Below, in pieces: positions 33,592 through 41,225 of a stretch of DNA of 64,000 bases. The notes beneath the pieces are model-generated. The model saw nothing but the letters and a program-made list of their open reading frames with translations. It was not told the origin of the DNA and searched no databases. This stretch comes from Oliverpabstia intestinalis. GTDB taxonomy: Bacteria; Bacillota; Clostridia; Lachnospirales; Lachnospiraceae. The stretch is from positions 62,001-126,000 of the forward strand of contig NZ_VUMS01000007.1 of assembly GCF_009696065.1 (NCBI RefSeq), given 5' to 3'. Both the position numbers and the translations under genes were made by a program. Position 1 is the stretch's first letter. Each line of letters opens with the position of its first letter.

Positions 33592-34782
33592 ATGAAAAAA
33601 GATCATGCAAAAAAGCGATATATTGGAAAGATAATCGTGGCGTTTTTATTTGGAGCTGCAATCATGGCATTCATAAGATATATATCTTATGGTGGCATGA
33701 ACTCCGGAACACAGGTAAATAATGAAGAATTTCTGAAAGTTGCAGAGGAAATCGATGATATTGCGATACCGGAAAATGTAAAGATATTTGCTCTTGGAGA
33801 GGCGACCCACGGAAATAAAGAATTTCAGGAATTAAAGCTTGATATGTTTAGAAAAATGGTAGAGGAATATAACTGTAAGGCCTTTGCCTTAGAAGCAGAT
33901 TATGGTGGATGCTTATTGGTAAATCAATATATACACGGTGAGGGGAAAAATACGGAAGATGATGCAGTGGAAGCACTTGCTTTTCATATTTACCAGACGG
34001 ATGAAATGAGGGCATTGATTCGCTATATGGCAGATTATAATAAACAGGCAAAACCGGAAGAGATGTTAAGCTTTTATGGGTTTGATATGCAAAACTCCGA
34101 CTTGGATCAAAAATGTGTAGATGAAGCATTTTCAGAACTTAAGATGCAGTATACCGATATGGAAGATGCTGCGGAAACTTTAAAGAATATACCAGGGATG
34201 GAAATGTATGCGCAGGCAGCGAGATGTTATCTGCAAAATCAGGAGCTTAGTAATGCGTCAAATGTAGATTATGCAAAAATAAGGGATCATTATATGGCTG
34301 AAAACATCGACTGGATTTATGAGCATGTTCAGAAAGCAAACGAATCTATGCTTATGATTTCGGGGCATAACGGACATGTGGCAAAGAAGAGTACATATAC
34401 TACATTCATGGGTGAAGAACTGTTTGAAAAATATGGTGATGATTATTTTGTCATTGGCACAGATTTTTACAAAACAGAATGCAATTTGCCTGGAAAAAAT
34501 GGAAAAAGAATTACGCGAAAATTTTATTCTGCTGATCCTTTGGCAAATACAGCGTATGCCCTTGGGATGGATATGACGTATCTTGATTTTGATAAACTGC
34601 AAAAATCAGAAAAAATAAAGAAAATTATCAATCAGAGTATGCTGATGGGATCACTCGGAGAGGGTTATAGCCTTTTGAATAAGATCTTACCAAATAGCTA
34701 TAGAATCAATGATGTCCCAGCAGAATTATATGACGGAATGATTATTGTGATAAATGCGACACCAACAGATATAAAGCATTAA
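33592..34782 (+). CDS. Erythromycin esterase-like protein, membrane anchored
   Basis: 396 aa. N-terminal anchor at about 10-28, then the Ere/ChaN-like fold: ALGEATHGNKEFQELK with the GEATHG signature (about 69-74), FALEADYGG and ISGHNGHV with the second His. True EreA/EreB hydrolyse macrolide lactones in the cytoplasm; this one faces outward and is diverged, so macrolide resistance cannot be assumed. AT-rich, unlike the island to its left. GAGGAG precedes the ATG. Confidence 0.75.
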   Translation: MKKDHAKKRYIGKIIVAFLFGAAIMAFIRYISYGGMNSGTQVNNEEFLKVAEEIDDIAIPENVKIFALGEATHGNKEFQELKLDMFRKMVEEYNCKAFALEADYGGCLLVNQYIHGEGKNTEDDAVEALAFHIYQTDEMRALIRYMADYNKQAKPEEMLSFYGFDMQNSDLDQKCVDEAFSELKMQYTDMEDAAETLKNIPGMEMYAQAARCYLQNQELSNASNVDYAKIRDHYMAENIDWIYEHVQKANESMLMISGHNGHVAKKSTYTTFMGEELFEKYGDDYFVIGTDFYKTECNLPGKNGKRITRKFYSADPLANTAYALGMDMTYLDFDKLQKSEKIKKIINQSMLMGSLGEGYSLLNKILPNSYRINDVPAELYDGMIIVINATPTDIKH

Positions 34783-34791
34783 TGAAAAAAT

Positions 34792-35121
34792 ATGGAGGGA
34801 GGAACAAATGATGATATGATACAGAAAAGGTTTGGCTTGGATATTCCGGTTTTTGTTATTTTGCAGGAAAAGTTAGAAGATATATTAAGCAAGGCTCCCG
34901 ATTGGTGGGGAACATCTGACAAAGATATATACGATAATCTAATTTTTGTGATGTCTCTTGCTACCGCTGAAATCATTGCGGAGAAAATTGGAGAACCGAC
35001 AAAAGAATTGGAACAGATATGTATTTGTGATAACACTATTTTTTGGTCTTTCGACAGGAATAAATATTGTGGATTTGGTAAATCCCGAAAAATTATTTTT
35101 TATAGGGAACAGAAACTTTGA
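34792..35121 (+). pseudogene. DUF1697 protein fragment
   Basis: KRFGLDIPVFVILQEKLEDI and APDWWGTSDKDIYDNLIFVM plus NTIFWSFDRNKY match the second half of DUF1697 proteins. The N-terminal half is missing and the end is altered (SRKIIFYREQKL instead of the usual WWKK-containing tail). It starts 10 bases after the esterase gene. Confidence 0.65.
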
Positions 35122-35148
35122 ATTTTCATCTTGGGTATGGAGGTCATT

Positions 35149-35691
35149 ATGGAGCTATTATTTGAAATAGATTTACATGATTATGAGTTAGATGATAATG
35201 TTTTTTCCAGACCATCAGCGCGAGGGGTTATTTTTGATGATTGTGGGAGAATAGCACTTGTTTATAGTCAAAAAGAAAAATACTATAAGTTTCCTGGTGG
35301 AGGAATTCTTTCAGGTGAGGATAAAAAAGAAGCATTGATACGTGAAGTCAGAGAAGAAACTGGATTGGTTGTTATTCCTAAATCAGTAAGGGAATTTGGA
35401 AGTGTTTTACGTCGTCAAAAAAGTAATAAGACCCCTAACACTATTTTCGAGCAGGAAAATTTTTACTATTTTTGCGAAGTGGAAAATATAGTAACAGAAC
35501 AAAAACTGGATGAATATGAAGCAGAGGCGGGATTTATACTTAGATTCGCGCATTTAGATGAAGCAATTGATACCAATTTAAAGTATAAAACAGAAGATTT
35601 TTTCGATGAAATTATGATAAAAAGAGAGACGAAGTTGTTACAAATTCTTAAGAAGAAAAGAGGTACACATGACAACATTCTATTTTGTTAG
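35149..35691 (+). CDS. NUDIX hydrolase
   Basis: 180 aa. The NUDIX box GX5EX7REUXEEXGU is present at about residues 49-72 (GGGILSGEDKKEALIREVRE then ETGL), so the enzyme hydrolyses nucleoside diphosphate derivatives with Mg. Start set by GGAGG before ATG 35149. Its 3' end overlaps the next gene by 23 bases, so the two are co-translated. Confidence 0.9.
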   Translation: MELLFEIDLHDYELDDNVFSRPSARGVIFDDCGRIALVYSQKEKYYKFPGGGILSGEDKKEALIREVREETGLVVIPKSVREFGSVLRRQKSNKTPNTIFEQENFYYFCEVENIVTEQKLDEYEAEAGFILRFAHLDEAIDTNLKYKTEDFFDEIMIKRETKLLQILKKKRGTHDNILFC

Positions 35692-36196
35692 ACACGGACA
35701 CATGGATACATCCATGGCAGGAAAAAAATTTTACAAAGACTTTAGTTACAACATGATGACATTATCTGAAAAGGGAATTGGCCAGATTAAGGAAACGGCA
35801 AAGGACGTAAGGCTGGCAAATGCAGAACTGATTATTGCATCGCCTTTTGGACGAACTTTGCATAGTGCAGCAATTTTATCCAAAGAGTTAAATATAGATA
35901 TGAAGGTTGAAACGGATTTACATGAATGGTTAGCAGATGCAGTTTCATATGATTTTTTACCGGATGATATTGCGGAAAAGTCGTATAAAGCCTTAAGTGA
36001 GAATGAAGGCCGACATCCGATAGGAGAAACATGCTTATGGGAATCTGCGGAGCAGATGAAAAAACGTGTTATGAAAGTTTTGGATAAATATAAGGATTTT
36101 GATTCGGTGATTGTTGTTTGCCATGGAACACTAATGCAGTATGTTCTAGGAATACCACATCCTGAAAATGGGCAGATTGAAGTGTTAACATATTGA
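35669..36196 (+). CDS. Histidine phosphatase (PGM-like)
   Basis: 175 aa. FVRHGHMD at the start has the catalytic His of the RHG motif; IIASPFGRTLHSA supplies the second Arg; VVCHGTLMQYVLG has the distal His. Members dephosphorylate sugars, nucleotides or cofactors. It starts inside the end of the NUDIX gene (AGAGG), which suggests a joint nucleotide clean-up role. Confidence 0.88.
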   Translation: MTTFYFVRHGHMDTSMAGKKFYKDFSYNMMTLSEKGIGQIKETAKDVRLANAELIIASPFGRTLHSAAILSKELNIDMKVETDLHEWLADAVSYDFLPDDIAEKSYKALSENEGRHPIGETCLWESAEQMKKRVMKVLDKYKDFDSVIVVCHGTLMQYVLGIPHPENGQIEVLTY

Positions 36197-36229
36197 TAGA
36201 GAGGAAAATTCTTTAGGCTACAATCAATA

Positions 36230-36289
36230 GCGGTGTAAACGAAAAAGCAGTCTTAAACTATAGAAGAACTGCCCTTTCGTTTGCACCGC
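36230..36289. repeat. Long hairpin (60 bases)
   Basis: GCGGTGTAAACGAAA and TTTCGTTTGCACCGC arms, with an inner GCAGT/ACTGC pair, in the gene-free stretch 36197-36482. It may be a terminator of the phosphatase gene or a REP-like element. Confidence 0.6.
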
Positions 36290-36438
36290 GTTTGATTTTG
36301 CCAAAGTGAACAAAGTCGCGTCCGCGTAGCCGATATGTATGGACTTTCAATTCTTGCTTTTTTTATGAATACGAGTGAAATACTAGAATTCTCTGCATTG
36401 TTATATGGTGCTTTTGCAAAATCATGGCACGACAAAGA

Positions 36439-36460
36439 AACCTCATTGCTGAGGCTTTTT
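36439..36460 (+). terminator. Intrinsic terminator
   Basis: CCTCA TTGC TGAGG followed by CTTTTT, just left of the IS91 remnant. Confidence 0.65.
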
Positions 36461-36482
36461 GAAATTATTTAGTTAGTCGGTT

Positions 36483-37030
36483 CTAAATGCGCAAAGGTAT
36501 TCTCTGCTGTGGTTTTCCAAGATGACCACCACAGCATTTGCAAACAGTAACCTTGATACCATAAAGGGTTTCAAGGATCTGAGGTGTTTCCATATCTTTC
36601 AGTCGTGATAGATACTGCTTACAACCAAGAAGATTCCGACATAATGCCAGATGCTTGTTCTTGCTGCGTGTACATAGCAAGCCGTAGTGTCTGATTCTGA
36701 CAAAGCGTTTTGGCGGCACATGCATAAGGAATCTACGAATGAATTCAACTCCGGAAATGGTGAATTCTTTCCACTTACCTTTTTCGCGATAATCTTTCAC
36801 ATAGTATGTAACAGCATTTTCGTCTATACGGATGATTCGGTGATTACTGATAGCGATTCTATGTGTGTACTTACCAAGATAGTTAATAACAGACTGGGCA
36901 CCATTGAAGGTTTTCTTGCAGTGAGGGATCCAATCTTTTTCATAGCAGGTGTTAAGAAGCTCTTTGAAGGCATAGTGGTTGCGAGCAAGGTGAGGAAAAA
37001 AGCGTGTTCCTAAGTACTTTCTTCGACTGC
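36483..37030 (-). pseudogene. IS91-family transposase, C-terminal part
   Basis: The continuous minus-strand frame reads KYLGTRFFPHLARNHYAFKE, KDWIPHCKKTFNGAQSVINY, LGKYTHRIAISNHRI, GVEFIRRFLMHVPPKRFVRI and RHYGLL, as in the Y2 (IS91) transposases. It ends with a zinc-type CKCCGGH. The N-terminal part with the zinc finger and the tyrosine motif is missing beyond about 37030. The element is inactive. Confidence 0.85.
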
Positions 37031-37084
37031 TTGAGTATTAGGTGAAGGCGGAGCAGATGAATAAGGCGAAGGAGGAACAGAATA

Positions 37085-37930
37085 ATGGCTAAGAATAGAG
37101 CTATTACAGTTCAGGGAATACCGGTTACGGTATCGTATGAAGACATAGATGACTTTATCTGTATTACAGATATTGCAGCTGCTAAATCGGATAATTCACG
37201 TGCAGCGGATGTTATTCGAAATTGGTTAAGAAATAGAAGTACGTTGGAATTCTTATCGACATGGGAAGAAATATATAATCCAAATTTTAGAGTGTTCGAA
37301 TCTGAACACTTTAAAAAAGAGGCAGGACTTGTTACGTTTACACCAAGCGTATCAGAATGGGTAGAAAAAACTAATGCAGTTGGACTGTATGTTAAACGTG
37401 GAAAATACGGCGGAACATTTGCGCATAAGGATATTGCATTTGAATTTGCTTCTGCTATCAGTCCGGTGTTCAAATTGTACCTGATCAAAGAGTTCCAAAG
37501 ACTAAAGGAAGCTGAAAATGATTTGCAGAAGTTGGAATGGGATGCAAAGAGATTTCTATCCAAGAATAATTATTTAATTCAAACGGATGCGGTTAAGAAT
37601 TATTTGATTCCTGTATGCAATTATCGTAAGGATTTACAGTGGCTTCCTTATGCAGAAGAGGCGGATTTACTTAATGTAGCATTATTTGGTTTTACTGCAA
37701 AAGCTTGGAGAGGGGCTAATCCAGAGCTTGCAAAAAAGAGTAATGTTAGGGATTATGCAACAATAAATGAATTAACTGTTCTATCGAATCTTGAATCGCA
37801 TAACGCACAAATGATTCGAGAGGGAATGGATAAGAAAGATAGATTCGAAGCGTTGAAGGAGATTGCAGAGTATCAGCTTCGTGTCCTGAATGAGGCAGAA
37901 AAAATCAATAATAGGATAGAGGAGCAATAA
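37085..37930 (+). CDS. KilA-N domain protein
   Basis: 281 aa. KilA-N DNA-binding domain in about 15-135: DFICITDIAAAKSD, IRNWLRNRSTLEFLSTWEEI, KRGKYGGTFAHKDIAFEFAS, then YLIKEFQRLKEAE. The C-terminal half (about 150-281) is helical with YAEEADLLNVALFGFTAKAW, the part conserved in bacterial KilA-N proteins of mobile elements. GGAGG start. It is followed by a perfect palindrome and a serine recombinase, the same order as at 8.2-10.7 kb. Confidence 0.85.
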   Translation: MAKNRAITVQGIPVTVSYEDIDDFICITDIAAAKSDNSRAADVIRNWLRNRSTLEFLSTWEEIYNPNFRVFESEHFKKEAGLVTFTPSVSEWVEKTNAVGLYVKRGKYGGTFAHKDIAFEFASAISPVFKLYLIKEFQRLKEAENDLQKLEWDAKRFLSKNNYLIQTDAVKNYLIPVCNYRKDLQWLPYAEEADLLNVALFGFTAKAWRGANPELAKKSNVRDYATINELTVLSNLESHNAQMIREGMDKKDRFEALKEIAEYQLRVLNEAEKINNRIEEQ

Positions 37931-37932
37931 TG

Positions 37933-37968
37933 TTCAACCATTTTCTCGGCATTGGCAAAATGGTTGAA
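37933..37968. promoter_or_regulatory. Perfect inverted repeat between KilA-N and recombinase
   Basis: TTCAACCATTTT and AAAATGGTTGAA with a 12-base loop, 23 bases before the recombinase start. Operator or hairpin; no strong T-run. Confidence 0.6.
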
Positions 37969-37991
37969 ATAGATTTTAGAGGAGTGATTAT

Positions 37992-38198
37992 TTGAAAAAG
38001 CAACGATGTTACATATATACAAGAGTATCTACTGTCATGCAGGTAGATGGTTTCAGCTTAGATGCGCAGAAGGAAAAACTTAAGAAATATGCTGATTTTC
38101 AGGATATGGTAGTAGTTAGAGAGTTTTCAGATGAGGGTAAATCCGGTAAAAATGTTGATGACCGTCCACAGTTTAAGGAAATGCTTTGTTTGAATTGA
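37992..38198 (+). pseudogene. Serine recombinase, N-terminal stub
   Basis: CYIYTRVSTVMQVDGFSLDA with the catalytic Ser, then REFSDEGKSGKNVDDRP. The catalytic domain breaks off at residue about 65 (near 38185), where the DNA changes into a ParB fragment in another frame. Compare the recombinase at 9266, which has YLYTRVSTAMQIDGYSLEA. Confidence 0.85.
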
Positions 38199-38416
38199 GA
38201 TGCAGTATTGAGAAAGAAGGGGTATTAGTTCCGCTTATGTTGAGAAAGAATCCGCATGGTGATGGATATGAAACAAGAATTGCAAAAGCAAATAATATGA
38301 GTGAAGAAAAAGTCAGAGCTATTATTGAAAAATGCACTGACAGTAGATTTTTAGGTGCTTTGGGAGAGAAAACAGTAATTGTTCTGAAAGTCAATTTGTT
38401 AGACGGTATCCTGTAA
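38186..38416 (+). pseudogene. ParB fragment fused to the end of KdpC
   Basis: The frame opens with a ParB piece (LRCSIEKEGVLVPLMLRKNP and HGDGYE, matching residues about 45-70 of the protein at 23084). It then passes into the C-terminus of KdpC, the K-ATPase subunit C: RIAKANNMSEEKVRAIIEKC, FLGALGEKTV. It is followed by a terminator. It shows that a KdpABC pump once stood here and that a deletion joined it to mobile-element DNA. Confidence 0.8.
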
Positions 38417-38427
38417 CGAGTGCTCTC

Positions 38428-38468
38428 AAAAGATGAGCAAAAGATTTCAAACTTCTGCTCATCTTTAT
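38428..38468 (+). terminator. Terminator after the KdpC stub
   Basis: AAAGATGAGCA/TGCTCATCTTT with a 16-base loop. It separates the chimera from the potassium transporter genes. Confidence 0.75.
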
Positions 38469-38570
38469 ACAATCTTAATTTCAAAACAAACTTACTTACG
38501 CTCATTTAATACAAATAAAGATAGAATAAAGGCAATATAAAAAAGAAATTAGGGTTATGGGGATATAGTT

Positions 38571-39911
38571 ATGCAACAGATAAACAAATCAAGACATCGA
38601 CATATGACATCATTTCAAGTGATTAGTTTAGGGTTTTTATCCGTGATTCTCTTAGGCAGTCTGCTTTTGATGCTGCCGATTGCTACAAAAAGCGGCCAGT
38701 GTACCTCCTTTTTGGATGCTTTGTTTACCGCAACTTCTGCGGTTTGTGTGACGGGACTGGTTATTAATGATACGGCAACCTACTGGTCTTTATTTGGCCA
38801 AGGAGTTATTTTACTGCTGATTCAAATTGGAGGTATGGGAATTATTACGATTGCTATTGCGATTGCTGTTGTTTCCGGGCGTAAAATCGGGTTGATGCAG
38901 CGAAGTACCATGCAAGAGGCAATTTCGGCTCCAACGGTGGGTGGTATTGTACGGAGAACGCAATTTATTATTCGGACTACTATTCTAATCGAAATCATTG
39001 GTGCGGCTCTATTAGCCCCTGTTTTTTGCAGGGATTTTGGTTTTTGGAAAGGAATATGGTATTCGCTGTTCCATTCTATTTCTGCTTTTTGCAATGCAGG
39101 ATTTGATCTGATCGGTATAAGAACACCGTTTTCCTCGTTAACATCCTATTCTGTACAGCCGATTGTAAATCTTGTGATTATGGTGCTGATTGTTGCAGGA
39201 GGTATTGGATTCCTTACCTGGGAGGATATAAAGAATCATAAATGGCATTTCAAAAAATACCGAATGCAAAGCAAGGTAATTTTTATGGTAACAGGATTAT
39301 TGATATTCTTACCGGCTCTTTACTTTTTTTATTTTGAGTTTTCAGATGTGCCACTAAAGGAAAGAGTATGGGTTTCCTTGTTTCAATCCGTTACGCCGAG
39401 AACTGCAGGATTTAATACGGCAGATTTGACTTTATTCAGTGAAGTTGGGCAAATGCTTATCATTATGCTGATGCTCATCGGTGGCTCGCCCGGTTCCACT
39501 GCAGGTGGTATGAAAACGACGACTCTTGCAGTTCTCGTTTCATCGGCATTATCTGTATTTAGAAAAAAGGAACACACTCATTTTTTTGGCAGACAAATTC
39601 CGGATGACACTATCAGATATGCAGCTACGATTTTTTTGATGTATATCGTTTTATTCCTTGTTGGAGGAATGGTAATTAGTAGCACAGAAGATATTCCACT
39701 TATGACCGCTTTGTTTGAGACGGCGTCGGCAATTGGGACGGTAGGGTTATCGCTGGGAATAACTCCTGACTTGGGGCTTGTTTCCCATATAATCTTGATT
39801 TGCCTGATGTTTTTTGGCAGAGTGGGAGGATTGACCTTAATTTTTGCCACCGTTTCTGAAAAAAAGCCTAACGGTTCAAAATATCCTAAGGAAAAAATTA
39901 CAGTAGGTTAA
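38571..39911 (+). CDS. ktrB: Potassium uptake channel subunit (TrkH/KtrB type)
   Basis: 446 aa, about eight to ten membrane segments with the four pore loops of the Trk/Ktr family (TSAVCVTGLVINDT, SISAFCNAGFDLIG, SVTPRTAGFNTADL, TASAIGTVGLSLGI). Short TrkH proteins of this kind pair with a cytoplasmic KtrA to import potassium with sodium or proton. The next gene is KtrA, 12 bases on. A weak promoter and GGGG site precede ATG. Confidence 0.9.
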   Translation: MQQINKSRHRHMTSFQVISLGFLSVILLGSLLLMLPIATKSGQCTSFLDALFTATSAVCVTGLVINDTATYWSLFGQGVILLLIQIGGMGIITIAIAIAVVSGRKIGLMQRSTMQEAISAPTVGGIVRRTQFIIRTTILIEIIGAALLAPVFCRDFGFWKGIWYSLFHSISAFCNAGFDLIGIRTPFSSLTSYSVQPIVNLVIMVLIVAGGIGFLTWEDIKNHKWHFKKYRMQSKVIFMVTGLLIFLPALYFFYFEFSDVPLKERVWVSLFQSVTPRTAGFNTADLTLFSEVGQMLIIMLMLIGGSPGSTAGGMKTTTLAVLVSSALSVFRKKEHTHFFGRQIPDDTIRYAATIFLMYIVLFLVGGMVISSTEDIPLMTALFETASAIGTVGLSLGITPDLGLVSHIILICLMFFGRVGGLTLIFATVSEKKPNGSKYPKEKITVG

Positions 39912-39923
39912 GGAGAATAAAAA

Positions 39924-40571
39924 ATGAAATCAATATTACTTATCGGTCTGGGAAGATTCGGACGGCATATCGCTATAAAATTAGATGAATTGCATCATCA
40001 GGTGATGGCGGTAGATAAAGAAGATACTCGAGTTGATGCTGTACTTCCCTTTGTAACCAACGCTCAGATTGGGGATGCGACTAATGAAGATTTTTTGAGT
40101 TCGCTTGGTGTTGGGAATTTTGATGTTTGCATTGTGGCTATCGGAGATAACTTTCAGAATTCATTGGAAGTAACGTCCCTTTTGAAGGAACTCGGTGCAA
40201 GAATGGTGGTGTCTCGTGCCGCTCGTGATGTTCATGCAAAATTTCTTTTACGAAACGGCGCAGATGAAATTGTTTATCCCGAAAGGCAGCTTGCCGATTG
40301 GGTTGCGATCCGTTATAGTGCTGATCATATTTTCGATTACATAGAACTAGATGAAGAACATGCAATCTTTGAAATATCTATACCGGGAGAATGGATAGGA
40401 AAAACAATCGGTCAGTTGGATATACGAAAAAAATATAACATCAATATTATGGCACTGAAAACAAATGATATTATGAATTTGAAAATAAGTTCCGATACGC
40501 AGTTGTTAAAGGACAGTACCATGCTTGTTCTTGGGGAGACGAAACATATTCAAAAATGTTTTCATATTTAA
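39924..40571 (+). CDS. ktrA: Potassium uptake regulatory subunit (TrkA/KtrA type)
   Basis: 215 aa. RCK N-domain with the nucleotide-binding glycine pattern LIGLGRFGRHIA, acidic end of strand 2 (VDKED) and GDATNEDFLSSLG, then a TrkA-C domain about 135-215 (EISIPGEWIGKTIGQLDIRK). KtrA rings bind ATP/ADP, and often c-di-AMP through the C-domain, to gate KtrB. Directly downstream of ktrB with AAGGAG. Confidence 0.9.
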   Translation: MKSILLIGLGRFGRHIAIKLDELHHQVMAVDKEDTRVDAVLPFVTNAQIGDATNEDFLSSLGVGNFDVCIVAIGDNFQNSLEVTSLLKELGARMVVSRAARDVHAKFLLRNGADEIVYPERQLADWVAIRYSADHIFDYIELDEEHAIFEISIPGEWIGKTIGQLDIRKKYNINIMALKTNDIMNLKISSDTQLLKDSTMLVLGETKHIQKCFHI

Positions 40572-40592
40572 TTTTTGAAAGAAGTTGGTGAT

Positions 40593-41135
40593 ATGAAAGA
40601 CTTTGCTTTACTTATAGTGGTGTTGGTAGTATTTATTTATGGTTATTTTCTTATGGAAAAGCTGGATAGATTTCTCGAGGAAAATCAATCCCAAAAACTT
40701 ATTTCAGGTTCTAAGCTCAGGATTGGATTTGAAACACCTGTAATCATAGATTCTATTGCAGATCTATTAGAACAATTTTCAAGCGAATACCCAAACTATG
40801 AGCTGAATCTGTTCTACGGTTCTGTAAGTGAAATAATAAATGGGCTAAAAAATAATAAACTTGATTTTGGCTTTATCATAGAAAGCTCCAACGATATTTT
40901 GAAAGATGAGTATTGTTCCTTATCCCTTCAAATAAAGCAAAGTGTCATTAATCCAGACTCTGTAGACGTTGCGGTACATCCCATCAACACGATTGAGAAA
41001 CCAGCGAGAGTGATATGGCAAAATGACATTAATTGTATAAAGAGTCTATTTGTCGAAAAATTGCGTGATTTTTCGGAGCGTTTTCCGCTTTCGGCTACAC
41101 GCCCGAATGGAAAAAAGAAAGAAAAGGTGTTATAA
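40593..41135 (+). CDS. Membrane-anchored LysR-type substrate-binding domain
   Basis: 180 aa. One membrane segment (about 3-22, KDFALLIVVLVVFIYGYFLM) then SKLRIGFETPVIIDSIADLL and LLEQFSSEYPNYELNLFYGS, which is the effector-binding half of LysR regulators, but no helix-turn-helix. It lies between ktrA and kdpD on the same strand. It probably binds a small ligand at the membrane and may feed information to KdpD. The ATG at 40593 is used; no strong ribosome site is apparent. Confidence 0.6.
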   Translation: MKDFALLIVVLVVFIYGYFLMEKLDRFLEENQSQKLISGSKLRIGFETPVIIDSIADLLEQFSSEYPNYELNLFYGSVSEIINGLKNNKLDFGFIIESSNDILKDEYCSLSLQIKQSVINPDSVDVAVHPINTIEKPARVIWQNDINCIKSLFVEKLRDFSERFPLSATRPNGKKKEKVL

Positions 41136-41225
41136 TCTTTATGCGATTTTAATGTCAGTGCTAAAATACTTTTCTGAATAGCTACTATTATTCTATATAA
41201 TGTTTTTGTACAAGGAGATAACCGT

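Noticed and set aside
36230-36289. tRNA-like fold
   Set aside because: A single long hairpin without cloverleaf arms or CCA; no anticodon arm can be drawn.
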